Assembly: GCA_021845685.1 (NCBI GenBank)
Contig: JAJZVN010000001.1
Coordinates: 100,473 to 164,472, forward strand
Source: a bacterium
Lineage (GTDB): Bacteria; SZUA-79; Acidulodesulfobacterales; Acidulodesulfobacteraceae
Reading direction: 5' to 3'
Length of the DNA: 64,000 nt
Under the pieces are notes generated by a model. It was not told the DNA's origin, searched no databases, and saw only the letters and a program-made list of their open reading frames with translations. A program made the position numbers and the translations under genes. Below are positions 53,391 through 60,925 of the stretch, one piece after another. Each line of letters opens with the position of its first letter. The first letter of the stretch is position 1.

Positions 53391-55047
53391 TGAGGTAAAT
53401 AATCATATAAGTAATATAGATTTTTATAAAACTCTCGGTAAAATTGCAAAAACACACGGGTTCAAAATTTACATAATAGGCGGTTTTGTTCGCGATTTAA
53501 TTATTTATAACATATATGAAATTTATAATAAATCTGAAGATAAACCATTAGATATTGATATATGCGTGGAAGGAGACGCTACTATTTTTGCGGAAACGCT
53601 AAAAAATGAATTGCATAAATATAATAAAGCCTTTGTTTATATTAATAATATAAAAATACATAAACAGTTTAAAACTGCACGTATTTTTTTTACTATAAAA
53701 GAAAATAATAATATAGATATTGTCAATAATATTGAAAATATTGAAAAAACAGATAAAACAATTAATACTAAAATCAATATAGATTTTGCATCGGCTCGAG
53801 AGGAATCTTATTTTAAATCTGGAGCTCTTCCTTCAGTAAAATTTTCAGATTTAAAACATGATGTAATAAGAAGAGATTTCTCAATAAATACATTAGCGCT
53901 TGATTTAAATCCCGACAATTTTTTTGAAATAATTGATTATTGTAACGGCGTTAAGGATATTTTAAATAAAAAAATCAGGGTTTTACATAATTTAAGTTTT
54001 ATTGATGATCCTACAAGAATATTCAGGGCTGTAAGATTTGAAAAAAGGCTGAATTTTAAGATTGAAAAAATTACAAAGAATCTGTTATTAGATGCTTTAT
54101 CAAAAGGAGTAATGAATAATATTTCAGGAAAGAGAATAAGTAATGAATTAAGTTTAATTTTTAAAGAGAATTATCCTGAAATTTATTTTGAAAGACTTGA
54201 AAAATTAGGCGCATTGAAAAGCATTGACGAAGATTTAAAATTTACGTCTGAAAATAAAAAAGTTTTTAAAAATATACATAATTTTTATAAATTAAATAAA
54301 GAAAAAATTAATAATATTAAAATTAAAAATGAGATAAAAATAAAAATTAATTTTGAATTATTTTACATAATTGAATTAATAATTAAATTAGAAGAAAAAA
54401 AGATAATTTCTATTCTTGAAAGATTAAATTTTGGCGAAAATATAAAAAAATTAATTTTATTAGTTAAACAAGAAACTGAATTTATTGAAAATGGAGCTAT
54501 TTTTGACAAATTAAATTTGAATGCAAAAGAAAATAATATAAGAAAAAATAATAATATAAAAGAATACAATTATATTATAAAAGACAAAATGCTGTCTAAT
54601 AATGCAAATAATAAAGCATTGCAAAAAAGCGAGATATATTTAATTTTAAAATCGTTTAATTTATATTCGGTTATTTTTTTTATAGTAAGATATAATAATA
54701 AATGTGAGAAAAATAAAAAAGATAGTAAGAAGAGCGATAATAAAAGCAACGACAATAGGAACAGCGGCAAAAACTGCGATAATAATAAATATATTAAAGA
54801 AAATCAGGATATTCAGGATAACAAATATAAAAACATAATTAAATATTTAAATACTTATTTATTTGAAATAATAAATATTAATTTAAATATTTCAGGCGAT
54901 GAATTAAAGAGAATAGGTATAAAAGAAGGTCCAGAACTGGGAGAAATTTTAAATAAATTAAAACTTTTAAAAATTGACGGTATAATTAAAAACAAAGAAG
55001 AAGAAATTAAATATATAAAAAATAATTATTTAACCAATAAAATATAA
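53287..55047 (+). CDS. tRNA nucleotidyltransferase / poly(A) polymerase family protein (CCA-adding type)
   Basis: A class II nucleotidyltransferase. The head has IIGGFVRDLII (about residue 60), PLDIDICVEGDA (about 95), then HDVIRRDFSINTLALDLNP and DDPTRIFRAVRFEKRLNF (about 240). It probably adds or repairs tRNA 3' CCA. At 586 residues it is long; Asn/Lys-rich tracts occupy about 135-165, 325-350, 410-440 and 475-525. The start is unclear: TTG at 53287 and ATG at 53317 are both possible, without ribosome sites. The first 35 or so codons overlap the right hairpin of the mobile element, and there is no in-frame start between there and the conserved region, so the N-terminus may be element-derived. 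Confidence 0.8.
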   Translation: MGLVDIFYKIMKTKYKKNSLLYIPIDKARGLYCNREVNNHISNIDFYKTLGKIAKTHGFKIYIIGGFVRDLIIYNIYEIYNKSEDKPLDIDICVEGDATIFAETLKNELHKYNKAFVYINNIKIHKQFKTARIFFTIKENNNIDIVNNIENIEKTDKTINTKINIDFASAREESYFKSGALPSVKFSDLKHDVIRRDFSINTLALDLNPDNFFEIIDYCNGVKDILNKKIRVLHNLSFIDDPTRIFRAVRFEKRLNFKIEKITKNLLLDALSKGVMNNISGKRISNELSLIFKENYPEIYFERLEKLGALKSIDEDLKFTSENKKVFKNIHNFYKLNKEKINNIKIKNEIKIKINFELFYIIELIIKLEEKKIISILERLNFGENIKKLILLVKQETEFIENGAIFDKLNLNAKENNIRKNNNIKEYNYIIKDKMLSNNANNKALQKSEIYLILKSFNLYSVIFFIVRYNNKCEKNKKDSKKSDNKSNDNRNSGKNCDNNKYIKENQDIQDNKYKNIIKYLNTYLFEIININLNISGDELKRIGIKEGPELGEILNKLKLLKIDGIIKNKEEEIKYIKNNYLTNKI

Positions 55048-55050
55048 TGC

Positions 55051-55246
55051 TTTAAATCACCGTTAGAAATTTCTTTTTCTGGATGAGCCGCCTAAATACC
55101 GGCGGCTTTAAACCGTACCTGCCAATGCAGGAATGACTTTGCGAAGATTTAAATTTTAACCTGTTTAGTGTCATTACCGCTAAAGCGGGAATCCAGTATT
55201 TATCATATATTAAATCAGTTTTAATAATTTCTAACGGTGATTTAAA
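55051..55246. repeat. Dispersed inverted-repeat element, family B copy 3 (reverse orientation)
   Basis: Bounded by TTTAAATCACCGTTAGAAATT-type ends (left AAATCACCGTTAGAAATT, right AATTTCTAACGGTGATTT), a perfect inverted match. The body is the reverse of copies 1 and 2, with an extra GC-rich hairpin (GCCGCCTAAATACCGGCGGC) inserted near the left end, which makes it about 35 bases longer. Confidence 0.88.
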
Positions 55247-55372
55247 TTAATGCAAATATTCAATAAATAAAGTGGATGAACTAAAATATATAATAAAATT
55301 TATTAAAAAAATTTCTATAGGCAATTTTGAGCGATAGTTTATTGCTGCAAAATTTTATTTAATTATATTGTC

Positions 55373-55534
55373 TTAAATCACCGTTATAAATTTCTTTTTC
55401 TGGGTTCCTGCTTACGCGGAATGACTTTTAGAGGATTTAATTCTTAACCCGACGGATGTTCATTCCCGCGAAAGCGTGAATCTAATTTTTATTATATACT
55501 GAAACAGCTTTAATAGTTTCTGTCAGTGATTTAA
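55373..55534. repeat. Dispersed inverted-repeat element, family B copy 4 (degenerate)
   Basis: Starts TTAAATCACCGTTATAAATT and ends AGTTTCTGTCAGTGATTTAA, with internal palindromes CGGAATGAC and CATTCCCGCGAAAGCG. It is more diverged than copy 3, which lies about 125 bases upstream in the same orientation. The 125 bases between them show nothing recognisable. Confidence 0.78.
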
Positions 55535-55560
55535 GATAATATTATTTATCGGGAGTTTAT

Positions 55561-56919
55561 ATGATTAATTTTAATTTCAAGTTTGCGTTAAAACCTGCAA
55601 TCGGGGAAAACGGCATTTCCTATGATGATATTAAACTATTAAAAGAAAAATTAACCGATGCCAAAAATAATTTAGATAAACTGAGAAAAGGCGGCGCTAT
55701 CGGTTTATATGATGTTCCAGAAGATAAACAGATGATTCAGGATATTAAAAATATGGCTGAAATTTTTTTTTCCAAAGGCATAAAAACATTGTTTGTTTTC
55801 GGTATGGGCGGTTCTTCTCTCGGCGCTATATTCTTACGCAATGCATTAAATCAAACGATAAATAAAACGGAAAATAAAAAAATGAACGTATTGTTTTCCG
55901 AAAATATTGATCCTGCATATTTAAGCAGCAATCTTGAAAAATTAAATTTTGAAGAAACTTTATTTTGTTTTGTTTCTAAATCAGGAAGCACTATTGAAGT
56001 TGTATCTCAATTTTTTATCGTGAAAGAAAAATTGGAAAATAAAATTAAAAATAGATATAAAGAACATCTTATGTTTATAACCGATAAAAAAAGCGGTTTT
56101 TTAAGACAGTTTGCAGATGATAACAATCTTTCCGTTTTAGATATTGCCGCAAATGTAGGCGGAAGATACTCAATAATAACTGCCGGCAGTTTATTCCCGG
56201 CATATTGTATGGGTTTAGATATAGATAAATTTTTAAACGGGGTAATTTCCGCTAGAGACGGTATATTAGGCAGAGGACCGTTAGATGCAAACCCCGTTTA
56301 TACTGCGGCATCTATAATATATCTTTATTACACTAAAAAAAACCGCAATATATTTGTAATTAATACTTATAGCGATTATTTAAACGAATTTGGAAGATGG
56401 TTTAGACAATTATTTGCTGAAAGCCTTGGAAAAGATTTAAAATCTCCTACGCCTGTAAAAGCGGCAGGAGCAACAGACCAGCATTCGCAATTACAGCTTT
56501 ATATGGACGGACCTCAGGATAAGCTGTCATGTTTTATATGTCTTAAAGATTATGGATTAGATTATAATATTAATTCAGAAGGTTATGAAAAGTATGATTA
56601 TTTGAACGGTAAAAAACTATCGGAATTATTGCTGAATGAATTGAACGGCGTAGAATTGGCATTAGCAATGAAAGGCAGACCGTCTTTTAGAATTACCGTT
56701 GATAAAATTGACGAATTTACAATGGGTGAATTATCTTTTATTTGTATGGAAATGGTTCCCGTGCTTGGAGATTTGCTTGGCATTAATCCTTTTGATCAGC
56801 CCGGAGTTGAAAAAGGCAAAAAATTTGCTTATCTTTTAATGGGCAGAATAGACAGTTCTTTTGCTTCTGAAACGGAAGAGCTTAAAAGATTAGAAAAAAT
56901 TGAAGATGTAGCATATTAA
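55561..56919 (+). CDS. pgi: Glucose-6-phosphate isomerase
   Basis: Pgi interconverts glucose 6-phosphate and fructose 6-phosphate. The 452-residue length is that of the shorter bacterial type. Motifs: FGMGGSSLGAIFLRNAL (about 80), FCFVSKSGSTIEVVSQF (about 137), the first signature region NEFGRWFRQLFAESLGKD (about 277) and GATDQHSQLQLYMDGPQDK (about 302), with the catalytic His in the latter. GGGAG precedes the ATG. Confidence 0.94.
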   Translation: MINFNFKFALKPAIGENGISYDDIKLLKEKLTDAKNNLDKLRKGGAIGLYDVPEDKQMIQDIKNMAEIFFSKGIKTLFVFGMGGSSLGAIFLRNALNQTINKTENKKMNVLFSENIDPAYLSSNLEKLNFEETLFCFVSKSGSTIEVVSQFFIVKEKLENKIKNRYKEHLMFITDKKSGFLRQFADDNNLSVLDIAANVGGRYSIITAGSLFPAYCMGLDIDKFLNGVISARDGILGRGPLDANPVYTAASIIYLYYTKKNRNIFVINTYSDYLNEFGRWFRQLFAESLGKDLKSPTPVKAAGATDQHSQLQLYMDGPQDKLSCFICLKDYGLDYNINSEGYEKYDYLNGKKLSELLLNELNGVELALAMKGRPSFRITVDKIDEFTMGELSFICMEMVPVLGDLLGINPFDQPGVEKGKKFAYLLMGRIDSSFASETEELKRLEKIEDVAY

Positions 56920-56967
56920 GCATTTTATCATTAAAACAAAAAATAAAATTTATTCTAACAATTTTTA

Positions 56968-57915
56968 ATGAGTGATAAAATACGGAAAATAGTAATTTTG
57001 GGTGGACCTACCTGTTCCGGAAAAACAGATGTTTCTATTGCTTTATCTCAAATTTATCCTTTTGAAATAGTAAATTATGATTCATTGTGTATTTATAAAT
57101 ATTTTGATATAGGCAGCGCTAAACCTGAGAAATCAGAAATTTTAAAAGTAAAGCATCATCTTATTGATATAAAATTTCCCGATGAAAGTTATAATGCTTT
57201 TAATTTTTCAGAAGATGCATCATCCTTGATTGCAAACATTGAAACAGACGGTAAATTACCATTATTTGCAGGCGGAACAGGGTTGTATATAAAATCTTTG
57301 CTTTACGGATTGTCCCCTGTTCCTGTGATATCAGGCGATGAAATAAGAAAAAAATTATCTGCGTCAATTGAAATTGAAGAGAATGGTATAATCAATCTTT
57401 ACAAAAAATTGCTGGAAGTTGACGAAGAATATGCTTTAAAAATTTCTTCTAATGATAAAAGCAGAATAATTAGGGCTCTGGAAGTTTTTTATCATACAGG
57501 CAAGCCATTATCGTATTTTATTAATTTAAATCCTTTTAAAGAACCTGCTTATAATTTCTTAAATATTATTTTTATACCTCCTAAAGAAATTTTAAAAAAA
57601 AAGATTGAGGAACGTACAAAAAAAATAATACATAACGGTTTAGCCGATGAAACATATAAAATTATCAATATGGGCTATAAGACAGATTTAAAACCTTTTA
57701 ATTCTATCGGATATAAACAGTCCGTAATGTATTTAAGCGGCATTATAAAATCTGAAAGCGAACTTTATTTAGAAATAGTTAAGGCAACAACACAATATGC
57801 AAAAAGACAAATTACTTGGTTCAGGAAGTCAAAAAATGCAATTTTCATTGAAACAATAAATGAAAATGAAAGATTAAACATTATTAAGGAAAATGTAGAT
57901 AGGTTTTTAATTTAA
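56968..57915 (+). CDS. miaA: tRNA dimethylallyltransferase
   Basis: MiaA prenylates adenosine 37 of tRNAs reading UNN codons, using the DMAPP made by IspH. P-loop GGPTCSGKTDVS at the N-terminus, NYDSLCIYKYFDIGSAKP, VKHHLID, GGTGLYIKSLLYGL, DKSRIIRALEVFYHTGKPLS (about 165) and the C-terminal QYAKRQITWFRK. The usual Gln of the family motif DSMQVY is replaced by Cys-Ile (DSLCIY), a mild deviation. 315 residues, normal. Confidence 0.93.
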   Translation: MSDKIRKIVILGGPTCSGKTDVSIALSQIYPFEIVNYDSLCIYKYFDIGSAKPEKSEILKVKHHLIDIKFPDESYNAFNFSEDASSLIANIETDGKLPLFAGGTGLYIKSLLYGLSPVPVISGDEIRKKLSASIEIEENGIINLYKKLLEVDEEYALKISSNDKSRIIRALEVFYHTGKPLSYFINLNPFKEPAYNFLNIIFIPPKEILKKKIEERTKKIIHNGLADETYKIINMGYKTDLKPFNSIGYKQSVMYLSGIIKSESELYLEIVKATTQYAKRQITWFRKSKNAIFIETINENERLNIIKENVDRFLI

Positions 57916-58053
57916 TTTTTAATATGATTATTTGTTTGATACAGGTTTTTAATATATTGATTATGTTCATATGATTTTTTAAATTTTTTTATATATGATT
58001 AAATAATTAATTTAATTTTTTTTATAATATTGATTTAAACATTATATCATAAT

Positions 58054-59142
58054 ATGGAAAAGGCATTTTTAGTTGGAATTAACAGGGGTAAAAAAGAAAT
58101 AAGTTTAGATTCTTTAGAAGAACTTGCTATGCTTTCAAAAACCGCAGGGGCGCTCAATATAGATCAGGTTCTAAAAAATGTTAAAAAAATTGACCCTGCT
58201 TATTATATAACAAAAGGAATGGCTGAAGAATTAAAAGAAGTAATACAATCTCATAATGCGGATATTGTTTTATTTGATGTTGATCTGTCCCCGGCGCAAG
58301 AAAGAAATTTGACGGATTATTTTGAAGTAAATGTTTTAGACAGAACAAGGGTTATTCTTGATATTTTCGCAACGCATGCCAAAACAGCAGAAGGTAAGCT
58401 TCAGGTTGAACTGGCTTTACTTCAGTATATCTTGCCGCGGCTTAAAGGAAGCGCCGATATGCTTTCAAGAACAGGAGCGGGCATAGGAACAAGAGGTCCA
58501 GGAGAAACTAAGCTGGAAACCGATAGAAGAAAAGTCAGGCTTAAAATAAAACATATTAAAGATAAGCTTGAGCTTACCAAAAAAACACGTTCTTTACAGA
58601 GAGCAAGAAGAGAAAAACAAAGATTAGATACCGTTACGCTGGTAGGTTATACTAATTCTGGAAAAACTACACTTTTGCAGGCATTGACGCATTCTAAAGA
58701 GCAAGGAGAAGACAAACTTTTTGCTACGCTTGGAACTAAAATGGAGGCGATTTATGATAAAAACGGAGGCAAAAAAGTTATTGTATCCGATACTGTAGGT
58801 TTTATACAAAACTTGCCGCTTTTTTTAATAGAATCATTTAAATCAACCCTTGAAGAAGCTGTGTTTTCTTCTCTCTTAGTTCATATTGTAGATCCTATGC
58901 AAAACGAAGCAATCGTAAAAGCTGAAGAAGTTATTAAAATTTTAGAAAAAATAGGCGCAGGAGAAAATAAAATTATAACGGTATTAAACAAAATAGACCT
59001 TATATCCAAAGAGCGGGCGGCTTATTTGAAAAATAAATTTGAACAGATTACGGGAGGAGCCGTTGTACCGGTATCGGCTAAAAATAATATTAATTTAGAT
59101 TTGCTTAAAGATTCGATTTTTAAGTCTTTATTGATTTATTAA
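58054..59142 (+). CDS. hflX: GTPase HflX
   Basis: A ribosome-binding GTPase that splits or rescues stalled 70S ribosomes in stress. N-terminal HflX domain, then the family signature LSRTGAGIGTRGPGETKLE (about 143-162), and the G domain: GYTNSGKTTLLQAL (about 198), DTVGFIQNLP (G3) and LNKIDL (G4). At 362 residues it lacks an extended C-terminus. Adjacent to miaA, as hflX is in many proteobacteria. Its stop codon overlaps that of the convergent downstream gene. Confidence 0.94.
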   Translation: MEKAFLVGINRGKKEISLDSLEELAMLSKTAGALNIDQVLKNVKKIDPAYYITKGMAEELKEVIQSHNADIVLFDVDLSPAQERNLTDYFEVNVLDRTRVILDIFATHAKTAEGKLQVELALLQYILPRLKGSADMLSRTGAGIGTRGPGETKLETDRRKVRLKIKHIKDKLELTKKTRSLQRARREKQRLDTVTLVGYTNSGKTTLLQALTHSKEQGEDKLFATLGTKMEAIYDKNGGKKVIVSDTVGFIQNLPLFLIESFKSTLEEAVFSSLLVHIVDPMQNEAIVKAEEVIKILEKIGAGENKIITVLNKIDLISKERAAYLKNKFEQITGGAVVPVSAKNNINLDLLKDSIFKSLLIY

Positions 59143-59927
59143 TAGTTTGTTGTTTTTTTTATTATATTGATATAAATAATATTATTTTTGCCCATATATT
59201 CTTTATATTTAAGAAATGTAGAGAGTTTTGATTTAATACTTTTTAAGAGCCTTAAAATTCCGCCTGCATATTTAATTTTCACACCGACATAATCGTTGGA
59301 AAACGAAGATACATATATATTTTTTAATTTAGATGAATATTTTATCATCATTTTCATAAATTTATCTGCGTATGCATATTTAAAGTGCCCTATAAATCTT
59401 AGTCTGTAAGTATTATATATTATTTTCTCAGTATTTTTAATTTGCCGTATTTTAAAACCTAAATTTAAAAGTTCTTTTTTTAAATAATTTATATGAACAT
59501 TACAGATAAGATTTATATAAAAAAGATTTAAATAAGTTTCTGATTTTACAACTTTAAAAGAATATATGTACTTATTAGTTCCTGAATATATTTCTTTATA
59601 GAGAATTATTTTATTTTTTTTATTATTTGCAATATCTTTTCCTATTAGCAGGGCTACAGTTTTTTGCAGCGCAATCGTTAAATCTTTTTTTATACCTATA
59701 GCCTGAATAAACTGTTTATTTTTTTTCTGAACGACGACAAATGTATTGGCTTTAATACTGAATGCATAAATATTTTTTAAAAATAGTCCCGATAAAAACA
59801 AAAAAGCAAATAAAAGTATCGTCAAAAAAATTAAATTCTGACGAATATTAATGTTGTATATATTAAAAATATTGCAATTAAGACAAGATATAAAATAAGA
59901 AAATTTTTTAAAATTTTTATTACGCAT
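59139..59927 (-). CDS. Membrane-anchored envelope protein of unknown function (FlgT / LPP20-like pattern)
   Basis: A 262-residue protein with one hydrophobic segment at about 32-56 preceded by a basic, Asn-rich cytoplasmic leader, so probably anchored with the rest outside. The body follows a recognisable layout: a helix like LTIALQKTVALLIGKDI, then YIYSFKVVKSET, a strand LFYINLICNVHINYLKKELLNLGF, and a final LRFIGHFKYAYADKFMKMM with GVKIKYAGGILRLLKSIK. This resembles FlgT/LPP20-like envelope domains, but the match is by pattern only. Lys/Ile/Asn-rich. No partner gene nearby; stop codons of this gene and hflX overlap on opposite strands. Confidence 0.6.
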   Translation of the reverse strand: MRNKNFKKFSYFISCLNCNIFNIYNINIRQNLIFLTILLFAFLFLSGLFLKNIYAFSIKANTFVVVQKKNKQFIQAIGIKKDLTIALQKTVALLIGKDIANNKKNKIILYKEIYSGTNKYIYSFKVVKSETYLNLFYINLICNVHINYLKKELLNLGFKIRQIKNTEKIIYNTYRLRFIGHFKYAYADKFMKMMIKYSSKLKNIYVSSFSNDYVGVKIKYAGGILRLLKSIKSKLSTFLKYKEYMGKNNIIYINIIKKTTNY

Positions 59928-60115
59928 TTTAAATCTGCTCCCTTTTTATATATTTTTTGCAAATAATTATTTTGCAAGTAAGCTTAAAAGTAAGCTTAAT
60001 ATTAATATGAATATTCATTTTATTATAATTTTAAAAAATATTATATCATAATCCATAAATTATTAAACAACATTAAAGAAAGCTTTAATCCAGCGTTAGA
60101 AATTTTGGGTAAAGT
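59928..60115. other. Intergenic region left of the family A element
   Basis: Holds the upstream region of the minus-strand envelope gene and, at about 60082-60110, a short remnant reading TTAATCCAGCGTTAGAAATT then TTGGGTAAAG. This looks like the two ends of a family A/B element joined together, as after deletion of the middle. Confidence 0.45.
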
Positions 60116-60281
60116 TTTAATCCTGCGATAGAAAATGTTTTAGATAGTTTAATACTAAGCAATACTGGATTCCCGCTTGCGCGGGAATGACACCCAAAGG
60201 GTGAATGTTTAAATCCTCGCTAAGTCATTCCTGCGTAAGCAGGAATCCAGAAAATAAATTTCTATCGCAGGATTAGGGTAA
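60116..60281. repeat. MITE-like element, family A copy 2
   Basis: Base-for-base identical over about 166 bases to the copy after glnD, with the same perfect 16-base inverted ends. The flanking sequences differ, which defines the element limits. It directly precedes the promoter region of hsp20. Confidence 0.92.
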
Positions 60282-60292
60282 AGATAAAAACT

Positions 60293-60320
60293 TTGTTTTT
60301 CAGCTTTTATTTGTTATAAT
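60293..60320 (+). promoter_or_regulatory. Candidate promoter of the hsp20 gene
   Basis: TTGTTT, 16 bases, TATAAT, about 140 bases upstream of the ATG. Further down, GGTATTATATGG occurs twice in direct repeat near 60346-60368. No clear CIRCE or sigma32-type element was recognised. Confidence 0.35.
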
Positions 60321-60457
60321 GATATTAAATAAATATTTATTACATGGTATTATATGGGTATTATATGGATAGATATTGCAATATTTTAAATTAAATTATT
60401 CATATATATTATATAAAAATTAAATGTTAACCAAGAAATTTTAAAGGGAATTTTAAA

Positions 60458-60868
60458 ATGAGCTTTGAAGGGCAAAAAAAAAATAATTTAAAATTTATTA
60501 TAAATGACGAATACAAAAAACGCCGCGACGATTCTTATTGTTTTAAGCCGTTTGCCGATATGTGCGAGTCTGCAGGGAAGATAGTTATACAGGTTGAATT
60601 ATCAGGCGTAAAAAAAGAAAACCTGAATATAGAATTGGGTGACGGTTTTATTGAAATTAGCGGGGTTAAAACTAAAGATAAAGACATAGCGCAAGAAGAA
60701 GAAAATTATCAAAGAATGGAAAGATCATACGGTTTTTTTAAGAGATCGTTTAATTTGCCTAAAAATATAATAGCAGAAAGCATAAATGCTTCGTTTAAAG
60801 ACGGAGTGCTGAATATAATTATTCCAAAGAATGCGGATATAAATGCAAAAACAATCAAAATATATTAA
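60458..60868 (+). CDS. Small heat-shock protein, Hsp20 / alpha-crystallin family
   Basis: A 136-residue ATP-independent holdase. The alpha-crystallin domain runs from about 28 to 128: FADMCESAGKIVIQVELSGVKKENLNIELGD (in part), the YQRMERSYGFFKRSFNLP motif, and the conserved ASFKDGVLNIIIPK. It lies 57 bases upstream of a Clp ATPase gene, so the two may form a proteostasis operon. Ribosome site AAAGGGA. Confidence 0.92.
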   Translation: MSFEGQKKNNLKFIINDEYKKRRDDSYCFKPFADMCESAGKIVIQVELSGVKKENLNIELGDGFIEISGVKTKDKDIAQEEENYQRMERSYGFFKRSFNLPKNIIAESINASFKDGVLNIIIPKNADINAKTIKIY

Positions 60869-60925
60869 AATAAGATATATTAATAATTTTTTATTAAAAT
60901 TTAAAAACAGGCGGTATAAATTATT

